Position numbers and translations under genes: made by a program. Below are positions 27,224-35,708 of a stretch of DNA of 64,000 bases, in pieces (position 1 is the stretch's first letter; each line of letters opens with the position of its first letter). Source of the DNA: Aurantibrevibacter litoralis (GTDB lineage Bacteria; Bacteroidota; Bacteroidia; Flavobacteriales; Flavobacteriaceae). The notes beneath the pieces are model-generated. The model was not told the origin of the DNA. It saw only the letters and a program-made list of their open reading frames with translations, and made no database searches. The stretch covers positions 124,001 through 188,000 of the forward strand of contig NZ_JAYEEQ010000005.1 of NCBI RefSeq assembly GCF_034651555.1. Direction: 5' to 3'.

Positions 27224-30200
27224 TTAAAGTTTAACGTTTAGATTAAAACCGATGCTTCGGGTTGTAGGAACTCCTGTAGATTCCAAGCCTGAAACATTAT
27301 CTGAACTGAAGCCGAAGGAATCCGGATCGATGTTGTCTACCCATTTTTTTATGAGCCACACATTATTGGCCACTAAACTGAGATTAACCCCTTTGATGGG
27401 CGAATTTTCAGGAATAAATTTGTTGAAATTATACCCTATATTAATTTGCCTTAGTTTCCAGAAACCACCGTTATATACAATAGGTTCTACAATTTGTGAT
27501 GTGCGCACTACCTCCCAAAAAGGTTGGGACGGAGTAGCTACCGTATTGGGCTGTCCTTGTTGGTTAACACCTTCTCCTATGACACCGGTTTCTCTTCCGG
27601 GAAGGGTCATTTTATGAAGACCATGACGAACCGCATTGAAATTGGTTCCGGAAATCATTTTATTGCCTAGTTTAAAATCAATTAAAAAGGAAAGCGTAAA
27701 ATCTTTGTAGTTAATGGTGTTGGTGATACCTCCAATCCAGTTGGGCAATGCACTTCCAAAGAATTTAATGTCATCAGAGCGTAATGCACGTCCGTCATCA
27801 CCAAAAACTTGACGGCCTTGATCATCAAATTTATAACCGAAACCTGCTAACTGTCCAATTTCTTCTCCTACAACTTGAAATAAGAAACCGTTAAACACAT
27901 GGTTGCCCACCAAAATACTCTCGCCGGCTTCTTCAGTTTGTAGGCTTATTACCTTTGTTTTGTTATAAGAAGCATTAAAATTAATATCCCATTTTAGATC
28001 TTTTGAGCGAATGGGAGCTAACGTTAGCATGGCCTCAATACCATCACTTCGGCTTTCACCACTATTTATTAATGTACTTATAAAACCGGAACTGTTAGAA
28101 ACCTGAGCTGGAATAATTTGATCAAAAGTAGATTTTCGGTACACGGAAACATCTAGTCCAACACGGTTATCAAACATTCTTATATCAAAGCCTGCTTCAG
28201 TTTCCTTGATACGCATGGGGCGTAAATTTCGATTAGGCAAGACCGTAGTATTGGCCCCGGCAACAGGTTGAGAAGAACCATCTGCACCGCTAAAAAAGTT
28301 AGCGTTAACATTGTAGAACAGCGCATCTGAAAAAGGGGGTACATCGGTATCACTACCTACTTCTGCATAGGCCAGTCTCAACTTTCCGAAGGAAAGCCAA
28401 CTAGGAAGGTTTTCAATGGCATTTGAAAAAATGTAGCTTCCGGAAACAGAGGGGTACGATATACTCCTGTTCTCATCGGAAAGGGTAGAAAACCAATCAT
28501 TACGAATAGTTCCACTTAGGTAATACGTGTCTTGGTAGGAAATATCAGCAGCAGCATACAACGAGTTTACAGCGCGTTCCGTACGGCTAAAAGTAGGGTT
28601 TTTTGCCCTTCCGTTTTGTACGGTATACAAATCGCGAATCACAAAATCGGTCACATCTACCCTGTTCAAGTCGGTTCTTCGATTCATTTTATTGCCACCT
28701 AGATTAAGACCTACATTAAAGTCTTCTCCAAAGTCTTTATTGGCTGAAATAAGAAAATCCAAGTTGGTTTCTCTAAACCTGCGGGATTCCTGAGTATAGG
28801 TCCCGTTTACAAACCCTGCTGGAGCAGCAGGTCTTGATGCTTGCCCTGTGGGGAATCCGTTAAAATCCTGATCTCTGGACCAATAATCTTGTCCGAGACG
28901 ACCCTGTACAAACAACCACGGAAGAATGTCGTATTTCACTGTAACATTACCAAAAAAACGATCGCGGACAATGTTGTTGAATTGCTCCGATAGCGTAAAG
29001 AAAGGATTGGTTCTGTTTCGAAAACGCGAATACACAAATTCATTCCCTTGGGCATCAAACTTATTGGCCTCCAAGAGATCTAAAGGCATAGAATTAGCCA
29101 GATTGTATAAGGCCACCGGTATGGTGTTGTCTTGTTGCCCTACGTTGGGTGGGTTTGTATTTTTTTCGTTAGAGTAATTTACATTGGCACTTACGGTGAG
29201 TTGATCTGATAAATCATAAGTGGTACCCAAGTTTACCGTGCGGCGCTGAAAATCGTTATTAGGAGTGATACCTTCACTATCTAAATTGGATAATGATAAA
29301 TTGAAGCCCCCTTTTTCACCGCCACCTTCTAAAGAAACGGAATTGGTAATATCAAAACCGGTGCGGTAAAATTGGTCAATGATATTACGTTGTGGCACAT
29401 ACGGTACTTCAATACCATCAAACAATACCTGTGTCAGTCCCGGTTGAAAACGTTCGCCAAAAGACCATTGTCCGGATGTTGGGTTGGCCGTTGTTGGTCT
29501 TACGCCATTTTCTCCTTGTCCGTATTCGTATTGATAATCCGTAAAATCCAGTACGTCTTGACTGGCAATGCTAAGGTTATATGTTACGCCAATGCCTGCA
29601 CCACGACCTCTTGTTTTTGTGGTAATCATGATAACACCATCTTTGGCTCTTGAACCATAAAGCGCAGCACCAGTGGCTCCTTTTAAGATAGTCATGCTCT
29701 CGATATCATCGGGATTTATACTAGAAAACCCATCGCCACCATCTGAGGTAACTCCACCGGAATTGAATCCGACTTCGCTGCTTGTACTTCCAGGGCTTGT
29801 GCCAAAAGTAGTATTGTCTATGGGAACCCCATTTACTACAATGAGCGGATTATTGGTGCCGGAAATGGACGATTGCCCTCGGATTCTTACTTTAGATGAT
29901 CCGCCTGGACCCGTGCCCAAACCTTGTACGTTTACACCGGCTACTTTGCCCTGCAAGGTGTTCATGAAATTGGTAGAACGGTTAACATTCATTTCCTCTG
30001 CATCTACTTTAGCTACAGAATACCCTAATTTTCTCGCATCTTGCTTAATACCAAGAGCCGTTACAACAACTTCATCTAATCCTTGGGCGTCTTCCACCAT
30101 AACCACATTAAGAACAGTATTGTTTCCTACGGTTCGTTGTACTCGTGTCATGCCTATAAATGAATAAACTAAAATTGTTTGATCGGAAGGCACTTCAATG

Positions 30201-30727
30201 GTATAATTACCATCAAAATCGCTGGTGGTTCCGGTGGTGGTTCCTTCTATGTATATGGAAACACCGGGTAGAGGTTGCCCACTTTGATCCGATACGGTAC
30301 CGGTTACAGAGCGCTGAAATAGCGCTGTGGCTAAGGGAGTGATTGGCCTAATTTCCTTTAATTTTAATGTATCCGTTTTAAAGATGATATGGCTGTCAAC
30401 TACTTCAAATGTAATTGCGGTGCCTTGAAAAATAGACTTTAAAACTTCTGAAAGCGGCGTATCTTCAACCTTTATGGAAATCCGTCTCTTATAATTGACC
30501 TCCTTATCGTTATAGAGAATCTTGTAGTCTGTTAAAGATTCAATTTCTTTTAAGGCCTTTTCGACCCTAACACTCTCTAGATGTAATGTAATTTTTGTGT
30601 CCAACGCATTCTCTTTAGATTGCAATTGGAACGCTGAAAAAAGAAATACGCAAAAAGAGAGGATCATTTTTACATAGTGCGTTTTAGGATAAGAAGCGGT
30701 GCTCCTTATCTTCTGTTGATTTTTCAT
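27224..30727 (-). CDS. SusC/RagA-family TonB-dependent transporter with STN domain
   Basis: A 1167-residue outer-membrane protein. After a signal region (ends near residue 40) come an STN domain (about 48-115), a carboxypeptidase-D-like regulatory domain (about 140-215, with GTTTGTTSDFDGNY), a TonB-box-like DEVVVTALG (near 218), the plug domain, and a beta-barrel finishing in an aromatic/hydrophobic end (NLNVKL). It imports the SusD-bound ligand using TonB energy. The STN domain indicates that ligand binding is signalled to FecR and the ECF sigma factor encoded next to it. Confidence 0.96.
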   Translation of the reverse strand: MKNQQKIRSTASYPKTHYVKMILSFCVFLFSAFQLQSKENALDTKITLHLESVRVEKALKEIESLTDYKILYNDKEVNYKRRISIKVEDTPLSEVLKSIFQGTAITFEVVDSHIIFKTDTLKLKEIRPITPLATALFQRSVTGTVSDQSGQPLPGVSIYIEGTTTGTTSDFDGNYTIEVPSDQTILVYSFIGMTRVQRTVGNNTVLNVVMVEDAQGLDEVVVTALGIKQDARKLGYSVAKVDAEEMNVNRSTNFMNTLQGKVAGVNVQGLGTGPGGSSKVRIRGQSSISGTNNPLIVVNGVPIDNTTFGTSPGSTSSEVGFNSGGVTSDGGDGFSSINPDDIESMTILKGATGAALYGSRAKDGVIMITTKTRGRGAGIGVTYNLSIASQDVLDFTDYQYEYGQGENGVRPTTANPTSGQWSFGERFQPGLTQVLFDGIEVPYVPQRNIIDQFYRTGFDITNSVSLEGGGEKGGFNLSLSNLDSEGITPNNDFQRRTVNLGTTYDLSDQLTVSANVNYSNEKNTNPPNVGQQDNTIPVALYNLANSMPLDLLEANKFDAQGNEFVYSRFRNRTNPFFTLSEQFNNIVRDRFFGNVTVKYDILPWLFVQGRLGQDYWSRDQDFNGFPTGQASRPAAPAGFVNGTYTQESRRFRETNLDFLISANKDFGEDFNVGLNLGGNKMNRRTDLNRVDVTDFVIRDLYTVQNGRAKNPTFSRTERAVNSLYAAADISYQDTYYLSGTIRNDWFSTLSDENRSISYPSVSGSYIFSNAIENLPSWLSFGKLRLAYAEVGSDTDVPPFSDALFYNVNANFFSGADGSSQPVAGANTTVLPNRNLRPMRIKETEAGFDIRMFDNRVGLDVSVYRKSTFDQIIPAQVSNSSGFISTLINSGESRSDGIEAMLTLAPIRSKDLKWDINFNASYNKTKVISLQTEEAGESILVGNHVFNGFLFQVVGEEIGQLAGFGYKFDDQGRQVFGDDGRALRSDDIKFFGSALPNWIGGITNTINYKDFTLSFLIDFKLGNKMISGTNFNAVRHGLHKMTLPGRETGVIGEGVNQQGQPNTVATPSQPFWEVVRTSQIVEPIVYNGGFWKLRQINIGYNFNKFIPENSPIKGVNLSLVANNVWLIKKWVDNIDPDSFGFSSDNVSGLESTGVPTTRSIGFNLNVKL

Positions 30728-30867
30728 ACTTTTGTAATTGAGTTAGTGGTTAAACAATGATTTGATCACTTCGATAATTAGCGGGGAATGTGCCAGCATT
30801 TCCCGTTTTTTTGTTTTTTTAAATAATAGCGTTGTTCTTTTAAGTCATAGGCTACTTCTTTTTATGG

Positions 30868-32025
30868 TTAATTGATGATTACTTGGTTGTTTTGTACATG
30901 AAATTTTATAGCAAAATTTCGGCTAAAGGCATGTAATACTTGTTCAATGGTTTCCGTATCAAAACTGGCCGTAAATACTTCTTCATCTACCGCTTTATTG
31001 GTATTGATGATTTTTACATTATAATGTCGTTCTAATTTTTTCAATATATCACTAAAAACCATGTGATTAAAAACCATCTTTCCGCTTATCCAAGCAACAT
31101 GCTCCTCGGTGTCTACTTCTTCTAATGCCATTTTGTTGCTACTTTTGTTCCAACTGGCTTTAAAACCAGGCTCTAATACTGTTGATTTTTGTTGGGTAAA
31201 TTGTTCTCCTTTCATAAACAGGCCTACAGCACCTTCTACCAATACAGTATTCATCTGATTATCTTCCGGATAAGAAGACACATTAAATCGGGTTCCCAAA
31301 ACCCTAATATTAACCTCATCGGTATGTACTATAAAAGGTCGATGGGCATCTTGTACAACGTCAAAAAAAGCTTCCCCCGTGAGAAATACATTTCTACTTC
31401 CCTTTTCTAAAAAGTGTACAGGATATTTTAGGGAAGAGCCTGCATTTAGATGTACCTTAGTACCATCTCCCAATGTAATTTCAAATTGTTTGCCATAAGG
31501 AACATTCAGTTTATGGTAAACCACTTCTTTTGAGCCATGCATCGTGTCATAATGTAGCAGATTTCCATTTTGGGTACCCACGTTTTCGCCTTTGCTATTA
31601 CGAATGGTTCGGGTGTCATCTTTTGATATAAATTGCACACCACCATCTTCCAAATACAGGGTTATTTCGTCTTGCTTGGGGATCAGCTCTTCTTCTCCTT
31701 CCGGTATAAAAATCCGGTCTTGAAAAAAATAACCGATTCCTAAGAAGGTAATCACCACAGCCGCATATTTTAAGTGCTTCATCTTTTTTAAGCGATTCAG
31801 AATACGTTTATCTTGTTTTATTTTTTTTACTAAATTTTGTTTAATCTTGTCCGTATTAAATTCCGTCATTGTATGGCTAATAGCGTAGTTTACTTCTACA
31901 AATTCGTTTAATTTCTGTTCGTTTTCCCATTTCGATAACCAAAGTTGAAGCAATTCCAATTCGCTGGCGTCAGCGGAGTTGTACATGAACTTTACGATAA
32001 TCGTTTTTATGTCTACTTCTGACAT
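30868..32025 (-). CDS. FecR-family anti-sigma/sigma-regulator protein
   Basis: A 385-residue single-pass membrane protein. The cytoplasmic N-terminus (1-85) has the FecR-type helical anti-sigma region, one transmembrane helix lies near residues 87-103, and the periplasmic part carries the FecR core (PYGKQFEITLGDGTKVHLNAGSSLKYP) and a C-terminal STN-like domain (about 315-385). It should hold the neighbouring ECF sigma factor until SusC reports ligand. It lies 140 bases upstream of susC on the same strand, but the sigma gene is divergent. Confidence 0.93.
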   Translation of the reverse strand: MSEVDIKTIIVKFMYNSADASELELLQLWLSKWENEQKLNEFVEVNYAISHTMTEFNTDKIKQNLVKKIKQDKRILNRLKKMKHLKYAAVVITFLGIGYFFQDRIFIPEGEEELIPKQDEITLYLEDGGVQFISKDDTRTIRNSKGENVGTQNGNLLHYDTMHGSKEVVYHKLNVPYGKQFEITLGDGTKVHLNAGSSLKYPVHFLEKGSRNVFLTGEAFFDVVQDAHRPFIVHTDEVNIRVLGTRFNVSSYPEDNQMNTVLVEGAVGLFMKGEQFTQQKSTVLEPGFKASWNKSSNKMALEEVDTEEHVAWISGKMVFNHMVFSDILKKLERHYNVKIINTNKAVDEEVFTASFDTETIEQVLHAFSRNFAIKFHVQNNQVIIN

Positions 32026-32152
32026 TAAAAAATGTTTATTTTACACTATTACGAAGCCAATTTGTGATACCCCTACATTTTTCTTAAAAAAGACTTAATT
32101 TTTTTTGATTTATTTCTATATTAGAGGGTCGTTAATTTCTAATTTCATAATA

Positions 32153-32749
32153 ATGAACCTCGATTATTCTGATAGTAGTAAACTTATTTCGGAGCTTATT
32201 AATGGAAAGGAGGATGCCTATGCGTTTTTGGTAGATACCTATAACCATAGGTTGTGTGTGTACGCCATGGGGTTAACCAATGACAAGGATAGAGCAGAGG
32301 ATATTGTGCAAAATGTTTTTATACGAATTTGGGAGATGCGGAAGAATTTAAAGGCCTCCTTTTCAATTAAAAGTTATTTGTATAAATCGGTTTATAATGA
32401 ATTCATAGATCAAAACAGAAAACGACAATCTGTTACGGCTCTAGAAAAGAAATACATTGAAGCGCTAGATCAAATTGTAGAAATTGATGAAGATCGACTG
32501 GAAAAGCGTATTTTACTGGTGCGGCAAGAAATTGAAAGATTGCCTCCAAAATGCCGAAAGATTTTCTTTTTAAGCAAGGAAGAAGGGCTGAGTAATATGG
32601 AGATTGCCGAGCGTCTTGATCTTTCTGTAAAAACCGTTGAAGCCCAAATGACAAAGGCTTTTGCGAAACTACGCGCAAAACTAGTTGGCACACCCCGACT
32701 AGAGCCTTTATTTTTTCTTCACTTCGGGAAGTACATTCCAATGGAATAA
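32153..32749 (+). CDS. ECF (extracytoplasmic function) sigma-70 factor
   Basis: The start at 32153 (MNLDYSDSSKLI) gives 198 residues; an upstream frame would add a hydrophobic tail unlike the family. Region 2 contains YNHRLCVYAMGLTNDKDRAEDIVQNVFIRIWE and region 4 contains LPPKCRKIFFLSKEEGLSNMEIAERLDLSVKTVEAQM. This is the SusC/FecR-linked ECF type of Bacteroidetes. It is transcribed away from fecR, with 127 bases between the two starts; usually sigma, fecR, susC and susD run in one direction. Confidence 0.93.
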   Translation: MNLDYSDSSKLISELINGKEDAYAFLVDTYNHRLCVYAMGLTNDKDRAEDIVQNVFIRIWEMRKNLKASFSIKSYLYKSVYNEFIDQNRKRQSVTALEKKYIEALDQIVEIDEDRLEKRILLVRQEIERLPPKCRKIFFLSKEEGLSNMEIAERLDLSVKTVEAQMTKAFAKLRAKLVGTPRLEPLFFLHFGKYIPME

Positions 32750-33117
32750 TACCCCCCATCCATCGGCTTGCAATTGTAATGATCTAAAAATCTCTTTTAA
32801 TTGTGTTAATTTAGTCCTATAGCGTTATTTGTATAGTTAAAAATCGTTTGTTTTATACGGAAAGCAGCAATTGTTCGTTAAAAACACCATGGATCATCTT
32901 GTGAAAATAACCCTAAAAGCACGGTATATTTATCTAGATACGTAACGGCGGATTACAGCTGCCTATCCTGGCGGGTCTTACCGTTTAAAGACAATATAAT
33001 TATATGAAACGAGCCATGCTAAAATGTAGAACACACAGGAGAATGATCAGTGGCGAGTTCCATTCCTGCGCTGAGCGCAGGCGAAACATGACCCATTTTA
33101 TAAAATAGATAGAACAC
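32750..33117. other. Gene-free stretch with a GC-rich palindrome
   Basis: No convincing gene lies between the sigma factor and the next plus-strand gene. A perfect 17-base palindrome CCTGCGCTGAGCGCAGG occupies 33065-33081. Its core CTGAGCGCAG is the same as the module inserted into two copies of the dispersed stem-loop repeat (59367-59376 and 61070-61079), so it looks like a repetitive extragenic word. It ends 36 bases before the next start. Confidence 0.55.
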
Positions 33118-33612
33118 ATGAATAAATATTTTTTGGTAGTTCTTTGGCTCTTTAGTTTTGGTTTTGCCATAGCGCAAGTGGCAGATGATAAGTTAAAACA
33201 TTTGGGTGCCGGTGTGGTAATTGGCGGTCTTGGAGGGTTGGCTGCAAACAAGCTATTTAACGGTGACCGGTATTGGACCTGGTCTGCTGCGGTTGGTGGC
33301 AGCCTTGCTGCAGGAATCGTAAAAGAGAGTTATGATGAGTCTAGAGGTGGCAAATTTAGTTCCAGCGACGTGCTCTACACCACATTGGGCGGAATAATCT
33401 CTGGTTTGGCCTTTGAGCTTTTTGTGAACCGCAAACAATGTCGTAGACGTGGCCGACCCTGTAGTTGTTATGCTTCCATTACGCCAGCACCTGCCAAGAC
33501 GTCCATTAAAATAGGGATAATCCCCGCAGATCTCTCAGAAAATGCGTCGCGTAGTTTAGTATCGGCCATGCAAGCGCAACAGCTGCGGCTACATCATTAT
33601 GCTATGCATTAG
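33118..33612 (+). CDS. Exported YfiM-like small membrane protein
   Basis: A 164-residue protein with a Sec signal (1-19, ending FGFAIAQ) and glycine-rich hydrophobic segments. The phrase DDKLKHLGAGVVIGG, then AAGIVKESYDESRGGKFSSSDVLYTTLGGIISG, resembles YfiM/DUF2279-type envelope proteins, whose role is unknown. After residue 110 the sequence changes to a cysteine- and arginine-rich tail (RKQCRRRGRPCSC) that looks lineage-specific. It stands alone between the sigma factor and the convergent LpxR-like gene. Confidence 0.7.
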   Translation: MNKYFLVVLWLFSFGFAIAQVADDKLKHLGAGVVIGGLGGLAANKLFNGDRYWTWSAAVGGSLAAGIVKESYDESRGGKFSSSDVLYTTLGGIISGLAFELFVNRKQCRRRGRPCSCYASITPAPAKTSIKIGIIPADLSENASRSLVSAMQAQQLRLHHYAMH

Positions 33613-33718
33613 GTTGGAATAGCGCTCTGGGGACAAAAATCTTGTGACTATTAGCTAAGATCCTTTCGCCACGGTTCAGTGCTACAATTAAAACGGAGTA
33701 TAAGATATTCAAGGTTGC

Positions 33719-34684
33719 TTAAAAACGACGTGAAATGGAAAACACCATAAACTGATGTCTTATGGTTTGCGATGCTTCGGCAGCGTTATAACGGTAGCCC
33801 ACAAAATAACCTGTGTTCCTTTTTTGCCATTGAAAATCAATACCACCATGAAAGACAACCTTTTCCGGGGCCACTGTAAATTCCGAGCTATCGCCAAAAA
33901 GATGACCTTCTAATAGGGCGTTATAGCCCACAAAACGATATCCGGCTTTTATACTTACAAAAAGCTCACTAGTTCCAACACGCTTAAAGGCCATGCTGGA
34001 GGAAATGGGATTGCGTTTTCCAAAATGCAAGAGTAGCTCGGGCTGTGCATAGATATCCTTAGTACCTAATGCAATTTGCGGATGAAATCCAAAATAAATG
34101 CTGAAAGGATTGGGTGCCCATTGCCATTCATAGACATAGGCAGCATACATATTGGTATGGAAACTGTTCGCAATCTGACCTACCCAAGTGGGCTCATCCG
34201 AGGATATAATTGTCCTATGATACCATTTTTGAAGGCTTCCGGCACCCGAGATGCTTCCCGTTACACCAAGGAGTACACCCAGTTCTAATGCATGGTTCGC
34301 TTTGGCATAGGACCAAGCGCCTTGTACCCCTAAAAAACCAGCATAAGGCCGATCCATTTTATTAAAATCACTTGTTTCTATTTCAAATGGGGTATGCATT
34401 TCTTGTGTAAGGGTAAATGAAAGTTGTTCGTTACCATTGCTAAAAAGGCCATTCGGAAAGGCCTTTCGAAACGTGAAAAATAACCCTGCAGTATAATAGT
34501 AATCGGTGCCCATAAGCAGATCGTTGTCATGGCGTATTTCTATTTGATAGGGTAAGGTGGCGGCAATAATGCTATCGTGCAGTTGCTGCGCGTAAACGAA
34601 ATTGTAACATAAGAGAAAAGCAAGTGCTATATAACTGGCGGCTGTTGGTTTTGGTAGAACTCCCTTCGATGTCTTCAAAAGCAA
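33719..34684 (-). CDS. LpxR-like (DUF2219) outer-membrane protein
   Basis: A 321-residue predicted outer-membrane beta-barrel with an N-terminal signal (about 12-33, ending NFVYAQ). Family landmarks are IEIRHDNDLLMGTDYYYTAG near residue 50 and MDRPYAGFLGVQG near 110, the segments that hold the active-site residues of LpxR lipid A 3'-O-deacylase. The C-terminus ends in an aromatic (SRRF), typical of barrel insertion. Activity on lipid A is possible but not shown. It is monocistronic and transcribed away from the metal-efflux operon. Confidence 0.85.
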   Translation of the reverse strand: MLLKTSKGVLPKPTAASYIALAFLLCYNFVYAQQLHDSIIAATLPYQIEIRHDNDLLMGTDYYYTAGLFFTFRKAFPNGLFSNGNEQLSFTLTQEMHTPFEIETSDFNKMDRPYAGFLGVQGAWSYAKANHALELGVLLGVTGSISGAGSLQKWYHRTIISSDEPTWVGQIANSFHTNMYAAYVYEWQWAPNPFSIYFGFHPQIALGTKDIYAQPELLLHFGKRNPISSSMAFKRVGTSELFVSIKAGYRFVGYNALLEGHLFGDSSEFTVAPEKVVFHGGIDFQWQKRNTGYFVGYRYNAAEASQTIRHQFMVFSISRRF

Positions 34685-35039
34685 TATGTGTTTAGGTCAA
34701 AAGGCGTGTCGTGTGTCAAACCCCATTCATCTTATGTTTTGGCATAGCCCAATATACATAGATATAATTTGTTTGTCGATAAAGTACCTCATACTTTCAC
34801 CCGATTCTCCTATTTTTGGGTTGGATTCAAAAGAAGGGTTCGTTGTAACCTACTTTAATAAAGGTGCCTTTATGAGACAAAATTGTTTCGTATAGATAAA
34901 GAGCTCATGAGTTGCGACCCACGCCATGGTATTATATTTTGAACAAGACAAATTAAGTTCCCGTTTTTAAGCTTCAATTTTAAGCATATCTTAAGAAAGA
35001 CCTAAGGCTATTATAAATTTAAAGCGTAACTTTTGTACC
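34685..35039. other. Gene-free promoter region of the metal-efflux operon
   Basis: About 355 bases between the divergent LpxR-like gene and the response regulator. No credible gene is present. Near the regulator the DNA is AT-rich, and TTTTAAG occurs twice at 34966-34972 and 34978-34984. The second copy enters a palindrome described separately. A TAACTTTTG word just before the start (35026-35034) is close to the Bacteroidetes -7 pattern. Confidence 0.4.
34980..34994. promoter_or_regulatory. Palindrome TTAAGCATATCTTAA upstream of the response regulator
   Basis: TTAAG, five bases, CTTAA, ending 45 bases before the response-regulator start. The identical 15-mer occurs at 62163-62177 upstream of the D-2-hydroxyacid dehydrogenase. 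It could be an autoregulatory box, but chance cannot be excluded in AT-rich DNA. Confidence 0.4.
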
Positions 35040-35708
35040 ATGAGAATTTTAATCGTAGAAGATGAGCCAGGTATTTATCAGTTTCTTAAACAAGGGCTTG
35101 AAGAAGAATCCTATATGGTAGATGTGGCCGTAGAAGGCCAAAAAGGACTTCAGTTGGCACTTTCCGGCGCATACGATTTGTTACTGCTAGATTGGATGGT
35201 TCCGGGAATGAGCGGCATTGAGATTTGCAGGCAGTTTAGAAAAGAATTTAAAGAAACCCCAGTTCTATTTTTAACTGCGAAAGATACGGTAGATGAGACC
35301 ATTTTTGGATTGCAATCCGGGGCGAATGATTACATTAAAAAGCCCTTTCATTTTGAAGAACTTTTAGAACGCATTAGAGTACAGCTACGTCCAAAATCCG
35401 GCGAACATCATATTTTCACCTTAGGCACTATTAGCTTAAACACTGCAAAGCATCAGGTGTTAAAAGAGGGCAAGGAGATTTCGCTAACACAAAAGGAATT
35501 TGCCTTACTAGAATATTTAATGCGCAATAAAGGAATGGTATGCCGAAGATCCAGAATAATAGAACACGTTTGGGATATTCATTTTGATTATGATACCGGA
35601 GTTATCGATGTTTACATTAATGCGCTGCGCAAAAAACTGCACCTTTCGGAAACAGAAAATTACATACAAACAGTAAGGGGTATAGGTTATATTGCTAAAG
35701 AAGGATGA
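35040..35708 (+). CDS. OmpR-family response regulator of a metal-responsive two-component system
   Basis: A 222-residue cytosolic transcription factor with a receiver domain (1-120; acidic pocket E7-D8, phospho-acceptor D51 in LLLLDWMVPG, K101) and a winged-helix DNA-binding domain (about 125-220, ending with the ALRKKLHL...IQTVRGIGYIA signature). Its stop overlaps the start of the histidine kinase gene by 4 bases (ATGA), so the two are translationally coupled. Because a CzcA-type pump follows, it probably activates the efflux genes in response to a divalent metal or copper/silver. Confidence 0.93.
   Translation: MRILIVEDEPGIYQFLKQGLEEESYMVDVAVEGQKGLQLALSGAYDLLLLDWMVPGMSGIEICRQFRKEFKETPVLFLTAKDTVDETIFGLQSGANDYIKKPFHFEELLERIRVQLRPKSGEHHIFTLGTISLNTAKHQVLKEGKEISLTQKEFALLEYLMRNKGMVCRRSRIIEHVWDIHFDYDTGVIDVYINALRKKLHLSETENYIQTVRGIGYIAKEG

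Noticed and set aside
34686..34895. 69-codon plus-strand frame before the response regulator
   Set aside because: Lies in the divergent promoter region, starts at the neighbouring gene's start, and is not protein-like.
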